From a virus: DNA of 41,373 nt. Of this stretch, positions 6,131 through 13,502 are shown piece after piece. The notes under the pieces are model-generated. The model was not told the origin of the DNA. It did no database searches and was given only the letters and a program-made list of their open reading frames with translations. The stretch lies in the IMG/VR virus record IMGVR_UViG_3300007238_000001, positions 1-41,373 of that record; one strand, 5' to 3'. The position numbers and the translations under genes were made by a program. Every line of letters starts with the position of its first letter. Positions within the stretch are counted from its first letter, which is position 1.

Positions 6131-6736
6131 ATGACAGTTGAAGCCTCAGAGCGCGACCCTGAGCGGGTTTGCAACACGGATGACTGCAATGCGTGGAAGA
6201 TGGGCGACTTTGAGTATTGTAGGAATCACAAAGGTGTGAGTGATGACGGCGAGAGTCACGAAGGCAACCAGAACGCCGTTTCACATGGCCTCTACGCCGA
6301 AACCAACAACTTCTATCAAGAGGTCATGACGGACAAGCAACGGCGCTTGTGCGACGAGATATTCCAAGACTACTGCACGCAATTCAGAGAGAGAAACGGT
6401 GAGCCACACCAAGGCGAGCTATCCAGACTCTTCGAGATCGCAGTTAACCATATCAAGATTATTCATAGCGATAATTGGGCGACAGACAAGCCTGACGACC
6501 TTGAATCCGGGAATCCGATGGTTGACAAGGGCGAGCGGTTTAACACAGAGGGTGTGCCGTATCAGGAATACACGGAGACGGTTGTGTTAAAGGGACAACA
6601 GAGGTTGCGTAATTCGGATCGGCAGTGGTTGAAGGATTATAATTTGATGTATGATGCAGATCACCAGATGGCGGAGGGGTTGGAGAGTTTACACGAAAAA
6701 TGGGTTGACGGGTTGGGGGGGGGAACTAACTACTGA
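6131..6736 (+). CDS. terS: terminase small subunit-like protein
   Basis: The start at 6131 (MTVEASERD) is preferred over a GTG at 6122. The 201-residue product has a C/H cluster at the N-terminus (VCNTDDCNAW then YCRNHKG) and the motif GNQNAVSHGLYAETNNF, the 'GN.NAVKHGLY' signature found near the N-terminus of many small terminases. The remainder is helical, as expected for the DNA-recognition and oligomerisation parts. It would recognise viral DNA for packaging with TerL. Unusually, terL is not directly next to it: three leftward genes lie between. Confidence 0.75.
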   Translation: MTVEASERDPERVCNTDDCNAWKMGDFEYCRNHKGVSDDGESHEGNQNAVSHGLYAETNNFYQEVMTDKQRRLCDEIFQDYCTQFRERNGEPHQGELSRLFEIAVNHIKIIHSDNWATDKPDDLESGNPMVDKGERFNTEGVPYQEYTETVVLKGQQRLRNSDRQWLKDYNLMYDADHQMAEGLESLHEKWVDGLGGGTNY

Positions 6737-6749
6737 TTGTGGTGAATTG

Positions 6750-6971
6750 TTAGGTGTCCTTTAGGTTATACCGATATGGTTTGTTACCTTGACTCCCGTC
6801 ACGGGACCGCGTAAGCAAACCCGCCTGCCAAAGTTTTCGAAGTGCTTTTGATCCACTTTGATAGTGTCTGTCAAATTCTTCTGCAACCTCTGTTGAGGTG
6901 ACATCATCGTTTGTAGCCACGTAATGCATGACTTTCACTAACTCAGTGATTTCGGATTCTTTGTCACTCAT
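6750..6971 (-). CDS. winged-helix DNA-binding protein
   Basis: A 73-residue protein with three helices and a wing: LVKVMHYVATNDD, then TSTEVAEEFD (helix 2), SGSKALRKLWQAGLL (recognition helix) and a wing ending in NKPYRYNL. This is the classic small MarR/PadR-like or 'transcriptional regulator' winged-helix layout. It is the last gene of a leftward cassette and converges with terS, 13 nt away. It may regulate the divergent promoter upstream of its own cassette. Confidence 0.8.
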   Translation of the reverse strand: MSDKESEITELVKVMHYVATNDDVTSTEVAEEFDRHYQSGSKALRKLWQAGLLTRSRDGSQGNKPYRYNLKDT

Positions 6972-7318
6972 CGTAGTTCCTCCGCGACTTGTCTTGGTAG
7001 TTGGTGTTTGAATTCATCGAAGTCACGGCGCAGTTGGGCGATTTCGTCTCCCAAATCCTTGTCTACACTTTCGGCAATCTCCAAGGATTCGGACACGGTA
7101 TTGGCTTGTGCTGATTCGATTCGGTCTAATTGATCTTTAATATCTGTTAGGCCATCAACTTCTACACTACCTTCTACAACGTCTGAGTCGGTTGTAGAAG
7201 ACTTGTCGCTATCCGGGCGCACGATCTGCTCACCCCACGTTCGATCATTTGCTTCTTTCTGCTGCTTTGCGTCTTCCCATGCGTCTTCAGGGACGCGGAG
7301 TGTCTTGTAGTCGCTCAT
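6968..7318 (-). CDS. RHH-like and coiled-coil protein, 116 aa
   Basis: ATGA-coupled to the winged-helix gene. The N-terminus YKTLRVPEDAWEDAKQQKE resembles a haloarchaeal ribbon-helix-helix-type start. The second half, from about residue 58 to the end, is heptad-like (KDQLDRIESAQ, then LRRDFDEFKHQL), consistent with a coiled coil. It is probably a dimeric regulator or a partner of the winged-helix protein. Confidence 0.7.
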   Translation of the reverse strand: MSDYKTLRVPEDAWEDAKQQKEANDRTWGEQIVRPDSDKSSTTDSDVVEGSVEVDGLTDIKDQLDRIESAQANTVSESLEIAESVDKDLGDEIAQLRRDFDEFKHQLPRQVAEELR

Positions 7319-7326
7319 ACCGCAAG

Positions 7327-7363
7327 CCCGTGTAGGGAGTCGAACCCTACTACTCCAAACGGG
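7327..7363 (-). other. tRNA T-arm-like hairpin in an intergenic gap
   Basis: On the minus strand, CCCGT (7363-7359) pairs with ACGGG (7331-7327). GTAGGG (7350-7345) pairs with CCCTAC (7337-7332) around the loop TTCGACT, which fits the tRNA T-loop consensus. An 8-nt one-sided bulge joins the two stems. No matching D or anticodon arm and no CCA is present, so this is not a complete tRNA. It fills the 45-nt gap before the gene starting at 7318. Confidence 0.6.
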
Positions 7364-7519
7364 TTAGTCGGCCAGTTCGCTAAGGATTTCTCGCTTTTCG
7401 GTTTGGGTGAGCGTTGCAGCGCCTTTGTTTTCTTCTAACCCCAGTTCGTTACGGATTTCGTCGCACACGTCGGCGGTCTGTTCTCGCGGCGATTTCTCGG
7501 AGGCAGTGTTTCGTGCCAT
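7364..7519 (-). CDS. 51-residue hypothetical protein, first gene of the leftward cassette
   Basis: ATG at 7519-7517 and TAA at 7366-7364. The product is acidic and helical (REQTADVCDEIRNEL, then TLTQTEKREILSELAD). Its ATG is 28 nt from a TATA-like element shared with terL, so it probably heads this cassette. No family recognised; a small regulator is plausible from position alone. Confidence 0.7.
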   Translation of the reverse strand: MARNTASEKSPREQTADVCDEIRNELGLEENKGAATLTQTEKREILSELAD

Positions 7520-7520
7520 A

Positions 7521-7571
7521 CTACAACAGTGTAGCCATACCCACTTATACTTTTCTACAATTATTCTACAA
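7521..7571. promoter_or_regulatory. shared divergent promoter and operator-like sites between the leftward cassette and terL
   Basis: CTTATAC (7544-7550) reads as a TATA-like box rightward, 29 nt before the terL ATG (7577). Its complement GTATAAG reads leftward, 28 nt before the ATG at 7519. Half-sites CTACAA occur at 7521-7526, 7555-7560 and 7566-7571, and TGTAG at 7530-7534 is inverted relative to the first. The layout suggests leaderless divergent transcripts controlled by a regulator from the leftward cassette. Confidence 0.6.
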
Positions 7572-7576
7572 GAACA

Positions 7577-8974
7577 ATGAGCGAAGATATAGAGTTAGAC
7601 GTAGCCCGGAGCGAACGGGTCGAAAAAGTCTTCGAGATAACCCCGACTGATTACCAAGCTGAACTTTTAGACTACGGGCAAGAGAAGCCACGCGCCCAAA
7701 CAGCGCCCAAGAAAGGCCGACAAGTGGGCGCGACACTCACGGCGGCAATGCTCGGCGGGGATCATGCAGTCTTCCCACCCGTCGCGCCGACAGACGTTCT
7801 CTTTACAGCACCCTCTCAAGGCACGGCGAATGAGATGTTCCGAGAGTGTAAAAAACTCTTCTGGAACAGTCGGTTTAGCCTTGAAGAATTAGGCGTTATT
7901 GAAGACAATAAAGAGACGTGGGAGTTTTCAGACGGGACACGGATTCTTTCGAGGACTCTTGGCAACGTTGAGCAATCGAATAACTCGGGCAATCGTGGGA
8001 TGTCCCCAACGTGTGTGATCGTTGACGAAGCCGACTATACCAGAGACGCCGTTTATACAGACGAAATTGAGCCGTTTTTTACAACTCATGCGGAATATGA
8101 GTTTCACCTCTTCAGTACGCCAGCAAACCCGAACGGGTATTTCCATAATAAGGTAGAAGTCCAAGGCCACAGGGACGTAGAATCCGCGTTGGAGGGTGAT
8201 ACCTTCGCGTGGTATAGCCCGCATTGGCCGACGACAATCTCACCCTACGCACAAGAAGACTTCATCAAGAAACGGGAACGGGAACTATCCGACGAACAAT
8301 TTGCCAAAGAGTTCCTTGGTGAGTTTCCCAAAGCTGGTGGGAGTGCAATCAGTCACGAGGTATTCATCAAGAACGTCAACCCGGATCGGAACCGGAACCC
8401 GACTCATGCGAGATACTTAGCCGTTGACCCGGCGCGAAAGGGAGATGACGAAATGGTGGCTGTTGATCTTGACGAAACTGGGACGTGTTGGAACATTTGG
8501 AGTTTCAAAACCATGAATGGCCCGGAATTTGTCGGGTTTCTCCGGGCAGTCCACCACGAACAAGACTTCCCGGAGCCTGAAATCGGGTCGAACTCAACGC
8601 CTGGAGACGGCTATCAGGGGATTCTGATTGAAGAAAATGGTGTGGGTGGGTTTGGTGCAGACTTCGCACAGGCCGGGCTTGGTGGTGTTGTGCAAGTTGT
8701 GACAACCACGAACGAAACCAAGCAGAATATCTACCAGCGATTGATTACTGATCTGGAGAAAGGTGAGCTACAACTCCCGAAACACCGGAAACTAATTGAG
8801 CAAACAACCAGCGTGCAAAAGACGTTCACCCCGACTGGCAAGGCGAAATACTCCCACCCGCCGGGTGGACATGACGACTACCCGGACGCATTAGCGTTTT
8901 GCAACTGGGCGCGGCATGGCGGTGGGCAACCGATGGATGTGACGGACAATAATAACGTACCCTTAGCGTGGTAA
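7577..8974 (+). CDS. terL: terminase large subunit
   Basis: A 465-residue packaging ATPase/nuclease. The ATPase domain has a deviant Walker A around residues 45-53 (KKGRQVGATL: the lysine is at the start, as in lambda gpA, not before T) and Walker B VIVDEAD around 148-154. The RNase H-like nuclease domain shows VDPAR (about 281-286), LIEENG (about 351-356) and DDYPDAL (about 432-438), supplying the acidic metal ligands. Length is normal for the family. It starts the structural module from its own promoter. Confidence 0.95.
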   Translation: MSEDIELDVARSERVEKVFEITPTDYQAELLDYGQEKPRAQTAPKKGRQVGATLTAAMLGGDHAVFPPVAPTDVLFTAPSQGTANEMFRECKKLFWNSRFSLEELGVIEDNKETWEFSDGTRILSRTLGNVEQSNNSGNRGMSPTCVIVDEADYTRDAVYTDEIEPFFTTHAEYEFHLFSTPANPNGYFHNKVEVQGHRDVESALEGDTFAWYSPHWPTTISPYAQEDFIKKRERELSDEQFAKEFLGEFPKAGGSAISHEVFIKNVNPDRNRNPTHARYLAVDPARKGDDEMVAVDLDETGTCWNIWSFKTMNGPEFVGFLRAVHHEQDFPEPEIGSNSTPGDGYQGILIEENGVGGFGADFAQAGLGGVVQVVTTTNETKQNIYQRLITDLEKGELQLPKHRKLIEQTTSVQKTFTPTGKAKYSHPPGGHDDYPDALAFCNWARHGGGQPMDVTDNNNVPLAW

Positions 8975-8978
8975 CATA

Positions 8979-10199
8979 ATGAATGTAATTCCAGAATGGG
9001 CAGATGCGTTCGGTTCGCAAATCTCCCAAGGCACAACGACCGACGCAGAGATAGCCAGCCATTATATTTACAACCCTGAACGGTGGCGACTATTCGTTGA
9101 CGGAACGCGACAGTTCATCCAATACGGGGACGTAGATCAATACACTCACAACGACTCAGAACACGAAATCCAACCTAATGCGGGCGAAACGGTGGTCTTT
9201 GAGACGGCAGAACGATTTAGATACACGGTCCAATTCGAGTTAGCGGCGACGTGGGCGGCAGCGATTACGCAGGAGCTACAAGACGGCGACCGCGTTCGGA
9301 TTGGATTGTTTGACGACTCAGACGGGTGGTTTTTGGAGCACAACGACACGCATAGTGTCTCCGAAGCGGATTTAGTGGTTCGGAGTGGGGGGAGTGAATC
9401 CCAACGACTTGAGAATCAAGACCTTCACGAACCGATCACGTCATTGGCGCGGTTCCTCCTTGAAACAGGGTGGTATCGCGTAACACGTCAACGGTGGGAG
9501 CGGAGTTACCCCGAAGATGGCGAGCAAAAGAACCCCGAAATCGGTCGGACTGGAGACACAAGTATTGATGGGCCGGTTGTTGGCAACTTCCCTCTTCGAT
9601 ATGAAGTAACTGCCGGGAGTGGGACAAGCAACCTCACACTTCGGGCGGGGAGTGCGGCGCTTGTCACGTATGGCGATCAATCCGGGCGGTTTCGAGAGAA
9701 GACCCATAGTTTTGAGTATTCAATCAGCACAACGGACACATGGGTGCCGGTTCACGCGGTTCGCATTGACCCGACCCGCGAAATCACAAGCGTTCAACTC
9801 CAAAATACTGACGTAGTTGCCTTTTCGGGGAGTGGCGACGTGCGAGTTATGCCGGTTGCGGTTGGTTCAAGCAAGACCGACGCGGGGAGTTGGCAAACAC
9901 CGATTGAACACTCGGATCGAAATTCAGTTATCGAAATCTCAGGAACGCGAACCACACCGGATGTAACCACGTTCCCGGATTCAACGGGGAGTGTCGGGAC
10001 AAGCGCGGACAATCCGGGTGGGTATCAATTAGGTTACGGGAGTTGGTACGCGAGCGGAACGGGGAGTAAAACAAGCGTGAGTAGTGGCGCGTCAACCCGC
10101 AAGCGTGAGATTACAGGTGGTGACGTGGCTGTGTTTTTGGCAAATGCAACGACGACGGGCGATATTACAGTTGAAGTAATCACCGAACAAGACTACTAA
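8979..10199 (+). CDS. beta-rich virion protein, 406 aa, between terL and portal
   Basis: No family recognised. The protein is rich in G, S, T and aromatic residues and alternates short strands throughout (for example RYTVQFELAATWAAAI, NLTLRAGSAALVTYG). Its last third has low-complexity GSG/STS segments, typical of exposed virion proteins. Its place between terminase and portal in a structural operon suggests a head component such as a vertex or turret protein, or another capsid-surface protein. This is inference from position and composition. Confidence 0.7.
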   Translation: MNVIPEWADAFGSQISQGTTTDAEIASHYIYNPERWRLFVDGTRQFIQYGDVDQYTHNDSEHEIQPNAGETVVFETAERFRYTVQFELAATWAAAITQELQDGDRVRIGLFDDSDGWFLEHNDTHSVSEADLVVRSGGSESQRLENQDLHEPITSLARFLLETGWYRVTRQRWERSYPEDGEQKNPEIGRTGDTSIDGPVVGNFPLRYEVTAGSGTSNLTLRAGSAALVTYGDQSGRFREKTHSFEYSISTTDTWVPVHAVRIDPTREITSVQLQNTDVVAFSGSGDVRVMPVAVGSSKTDAGSWQTPIEHSDRNSVIEISGTRTTPDVTTFPDSTGSVGTSADNPGGYQLGYGSWYASGTGSKTSVSSGASTRKREITGGDVAVFLANATTTGDITVEVITEQDY

Positions 10200-10200
10200 C

Positions 10201-11748
10201 ATGAGTGACAGCATTACCCTGAATGGGAACGACTACGACCCCGAAGTAGTGAGTGCTGGCGTGGCTCTGTTCAGGGAGAGTATGGGAGAGAACGCACGGG
10301 GCTTGCAACCCTCTCCAGGCGGGGGTATTGGTGGCGCGGACGTATCTTCAGACGCCTCAATCACCCGGTGGCTTGGACAGCAGTACAATGGCGACCGAGA
10401 TATACAAAACGTCCTTGGCTATCCTGATCTTGACGACGACCAAGCTCTTGAACGGTATAGAGTCAAATACGAATATCAGGATATAGCCAGTCGGATCATT
10501 GACGTTTTCCCCGAGGAGACGTGGAAGAACCCACCCGAGATTGTCGACGTTGAAGAGGATGAATCCGACTTTGAACGGGTTACGAATCGACTCATTGAAT
10601 CTCGACTGAATAACTACTGGAGACGCTTAGACAGGGCGCAGCGGCTTGGCGAGTACGGGGTGATGGTGATTGGCCTTGATGATGGCCAAGACCGCTCACA
10701 ACCCGTGCAAGCGTCTGCTGTGAGTAGTCCTGATGATATTAGTTACTTCAATATCTTCCCCCAAGAGCAAGTTGAAGACTGGGAGTTAGGCAAAGAGTCA
10801 GACCAATTTCCCAAAGAAGCCAACGAAGAACGCTATAACAAACCTGTACGGTATTATATCGACTTTGGGGATATTGACGCCGATAGCACCGACGATGATT
10901 TCGAGTGGGTGCATTGGAGCCGGGTGATTCACGTTGCCGAAGGTGCCTTAGAGACGGATCTGAAAGGCGAACCAGCCCTCAAGAAAGTCTTCTATCGCCT
11001 TGAGGATCGCATGAAGGTCATCGGGGCAAGTGCAGAGATGTTTTGGAGTGGTGCCGACGAGAAGATTATCGCCAACGTTTCCGAAGACTTTGCCTTGCAG
11101 CAGTATTCGGATAGTGGCGAGCGTGAGGATTTCCAAGCCCAACTTGAGAGTCTACTTCATGATATGCAGAAGTATATTGTTTCAAGTGGCATGGAATATG
11201 AGGTCATCGGCGGGCAAGAGGTAGACCCCTCTGGAGTGATTGACGCAATCGACACGTCAATTGCCTCTGCTGTCGGGATGCCGAAGAACAAGCTCTCTGG
11301 AAATGAAACTGGCGAGCGGTCTACCACGATGGACCGCAACAATTGGTTTGATAACATTTCCTCCCGGCAAACCAACCTTGGCGCTCCGCAATTCGTCAGA
11401 CAAACGGTTGACAGACTGCTCGGGTTTGGGATATTCCCTGATCCGATTGAAGATGATTATGCGGTTGTCTTCCCCGATCTCTTCGAGCAGAGTGAAAGTG
11501 ATGTTGCCGATACACAACAGACACGGGCGAATATGCTCCAGGCGTCCGGGCTTGCCATGACGCTTTCGACGGAACAGAAACTTGACTTTATCTCCGAAGG
11601 CCCGGACGCCGTGGACATGGACGACGAGGTTGAAGAACTCCCCGTCAACGAAGACGATGAGCGGGTGCAAGAGGCGTTCCATAGCTTCAATGAAGACTCG
11701 GACGACACAGACGATGAGTCGATTATAGCGAGGTATAACCCGCTATGA
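10201..11748 (+). CDS. portal protein (DUF1073-like)
   Basis: A 515-residue portal. The N-terminal region has ALERYRVKYEYQDIASRI and IIDVFPEETWKNPPEI, the middle has FEWVHWSRVIHVAEG and the C-terminal half has VGMPKNKLSGNETGERS, the membrane-free clip/stem region signature of DUF1073-type portals. It forms the dodecameric DNA channel at one capsid vertex and docks the terminase. It is followed with a 4-nt overlap by a small structural gene and then the Mu F-like gene, the usual order. Confidence 0.9.
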   Translation: MSDSITLNGNDYDPEVVSAGVALFRESMGENARGLQPSPGGGIGGADVSSDASITRWLGQQYNGDRDIQNVLGYPDLDDDQALERYRVKYEYQDIASRIIDVFPEETWKNPPEIVDVEEDESDFERVTNRLIESRLNNYWRRLDRAQRLGEYGVMVIGLDDGQDRSQPVQASAVSSPDDISYFNIFPQEQVEDWELGKESDQFPKEANEERYNKPVRYYIDFGDIDADSTDDDFEWVHWSRVIHVAEGALETDLKGEPALKKVFYRLEDRMKVIGASAEMFWSGADEKIIANVSEDFALQQYSDSGEREDFQAQLESLLHDMQKYIVSSGMEYEVIGGQEVDPSGVIDAIDTSIASAVGMPKNKLSGNETGERSTTMDRNNWFDNISSRQTNLGAPQFVRQTVDRLLGFGIFPDPIEDDYAVVFPDLFEQSESDVADTQQTRANMLQASGLAMTLSTEQKLDFISEGPDAVDMDDEVEELPVNEDDERVQEAFHSFNEDSDDTDDESIIARYNPL

Positions 11749-12329
11749 AGTACAAACTAAAACCCACGATTGAAGACGGCAAGACCGTTCTTCGCCTCAT
11801 CACGAACGCGAGATATAGTGAAGGTGACACGGTTAACACCCCTGACGGAATTGGGATCGTAACCGGCGTTCTAACCGAACCGGCAGAAGGCGACGACGGC
11901 GAAACGATTGAAGCCAGCGAAGACAGCCCGACGTATATCGTCTTGATCGAAGACGAAGATATGGGCTTCGGGAATTACAAAGCGTCTGACCTCTCCGAAG
12001 GTGATATTGAGGCAGATATTGAAAACCCTGAAGAAGACATAGCGGAAACGGCAGAGAACGCCGACCTAACCCCGGTTGACGTATTCGCTGGTAATCTGTC
12101 TGAGAATCAAGACGGGTTTTTTGAATGGCCCGAATCGTGGGTTGAGTCAGAGACGCCGGCGCGTGTGATTGCGTTGAAGGCACTTGCTGGTATGGGCGGG
12201 AGTTTTGACGGGTGTGTGCGTGAAATGCGTGGGAATATTGCGTCTCCAGACCGTTTCTGTGCCGACTTTCTGGATCGGCTATATATGAATCCATATTGGA
12301 GGGGAGACAGCCCGCTCCCCGGAGATTAA
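11745..12329 (+). CDS. 194-residue structural-operon protein
   Basis: ATGA-coupled to the portal gene. The N-terminal part is beta-rich (YSEGDTVNTPDGIGIVTGVL), resembling a small SH3-like fold. The middle is strongly acidic and the C-terminal part has VIALKALAGMGGSFDGCVRE and FCADFLDRLYMNPYWRG. This last segment is reminiscent of small haloviral proteins co-encoded with portals. Exact role unknown. Confidence 0.7.
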   Translation: MKYKLKPTIEDGKTVLRLITNARYSEGDTVNTPDGIGIVTGVLTEPAEGDDGETIEASEDSPTYIVLIEDEDMGFGNYKASDLSEGDIEADIENPEEDIAETAENADLTPVDVFAGNLSENQDGFFEWPESWVESETPARVIALKALAGMGGSFDGCVREMRGNIASPDRFCADFLDRLYMNPYWRGDSPLPGD

Positions 12330-12332
12330 CCT

Positions 12333-13436
12333 ATGAGTAGTCAACACGCGGGATGTTACGCTCAAAATTTAAGCCTGCGTGATGATCCCACAAAAACCTT
12401 AGAAATCCGACGCAACTTCTTGAAGGATATTCGCCGGCGTTTCATGCGTGTGTCTGGAGTAATCCGCCGGACGATTGGCTACACGAATGATGCCTTTGGG
12501 TTGAGTCAGAACAGACTTGTGCAAAACGCACGGACGCCAAGTCGGGATGAGATCATCACCGACTTAGCGAAACAGTACGCGGGTGTTGAAAGCGACTTAG
12601 CGATCAATAAAGACACCAACCCAGTCGCATACAAAGTTGCACGAAAGGCATACAACTGGGCCTTTAACAAGATCGAAGCACCCGAAGCCTATGATTTCCC
12701 CACGGATAGAGGCAAAATCCAAGCGTTCATGGAAGACGTGAAAGAGTGGATTCAAAGTGAAATCTTAGTCCCGGCGAACTTTAGTGAACTCCGCGAAGGG
12801 CAGCATTGGACTTCTGAGTATGTCAGAAACGCATATGTCAAATCGGCGAAGGTAGCAACTGGGCGATTGTATCAAGAAGGCGTCTCAATGGAAAATCCCG
12901 AACGGCAAGACCTTCTCACCCGTCCGGTGAGTGTCAAAACGCTCCAGCAACTCTATACACGCACGTATGAGAACTTGCGTGATATAACCGATGACATGGC
13001 GGGTGTGATTCGTGAAGAGCTAACCCGTGGGTTTGCTCAAGGTGAGAACCCGCGAGAGATAGCCCGGCGAATCACCAAAGAGGTAAAAACCATTCAGCGA
13101 ACCCGTGCCGAGACACTTGCGAGAACGGAAGTTATCAACGCCCATACAGACGCCGCGTTTGATACCTACGAACGGGCGGGTGTTGATCTTGTCTCTCATG
13201 GTGAGTGGCAAACGGCTATGGACACGGATGTATGTCCGTTCTGCCGACGCCTTGGAAGTGAAGTCTTTCGCATTTCGGAGTTTCGAGCAAATCACACGGT
13301 GCAATTCAGGGATCAGATTTACCGGTTGAATTTTCCGGCGCATCCCAACGGAAGATGTGCTCCGCTACCTGTGATAGGCGAACCGGACGAGTTAGAACCG
13401 CTATCAGAGAGAGTGCCTGGCCAATTGTTAACCTAA
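12333..13436 (+). CDS. Mu F-like / SPP1 gp7-like head morphogenesis protein
   Basis: A 367-residue minor head protein. The C-terminal domain has RTRAETLARTEVINAHTDAA, then a CPFCRRLGSEVF motif at about 301 and FPAHPNGRCAPLPV, the conserved Cys/His pattern of the phage Mu F domain. The N-terminal half is helical. Such proteins sit on or near the portal inside the capsid and may enter the cell with the DNA. Position directly after the portal agrees. Confidence 0.9.
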   Translation: MSSQHAGCYAQNLSLRDDPTKTLEIRRNFLKDIRRRFMRVSGVIRRTIGYTNDAFGLSQNRLVQNARTPSRDEIITDLAKQYAGVESDLAINKDTNPVAYKVARKAYNWAFNKIEAPEAYDFPTDRGKIQAFMEDVKEWIQSEILVPANFSELREGQHWTSEYVRNAYVKSAKVATGRLYQEGVSMENPERQDLLTRPVSVKTLQQLYTRTYENLRDITDDMAGVIREELTRGFAQGENPREIARRITKEVKTIQRTRAETLARTEVINAHTDAAFDTYERAGVDLVSHGEWQTAMDTDVCPFCRRLGSEVFRISEFRANHTVQFRDQIYRLNFPAHPNGRCAPLPVIGEPDELEPLSERVPGQLLT

Positions 13437-13502
13437 AATCAACCACCGATGACGACGTAAAGCCTCAGTTAGAGGTAGTCCGAGGGGTTGGCGGAGAAAG
13501 CA

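Noticed and set aside
7327-7363. A complete tRNA on the minus strand
   Set aside because: Only the T-arm part is there. No matching 5' acceptor, D arm or anticodon arm is found upstream, and the CCA is missing.
7414-7650. A rightward 78-codon frame across the divergent promoter
   Set aside because: It runs over the leftward gene, the shared promoter and the terL start in another frame, and its product is basic and arginine-rich.
13488-13502. TTG start adding five residues to the DUF2213 protein
   Set aside because: The ATG at 13503 gives a natural start and the extra residues carry no family feature.
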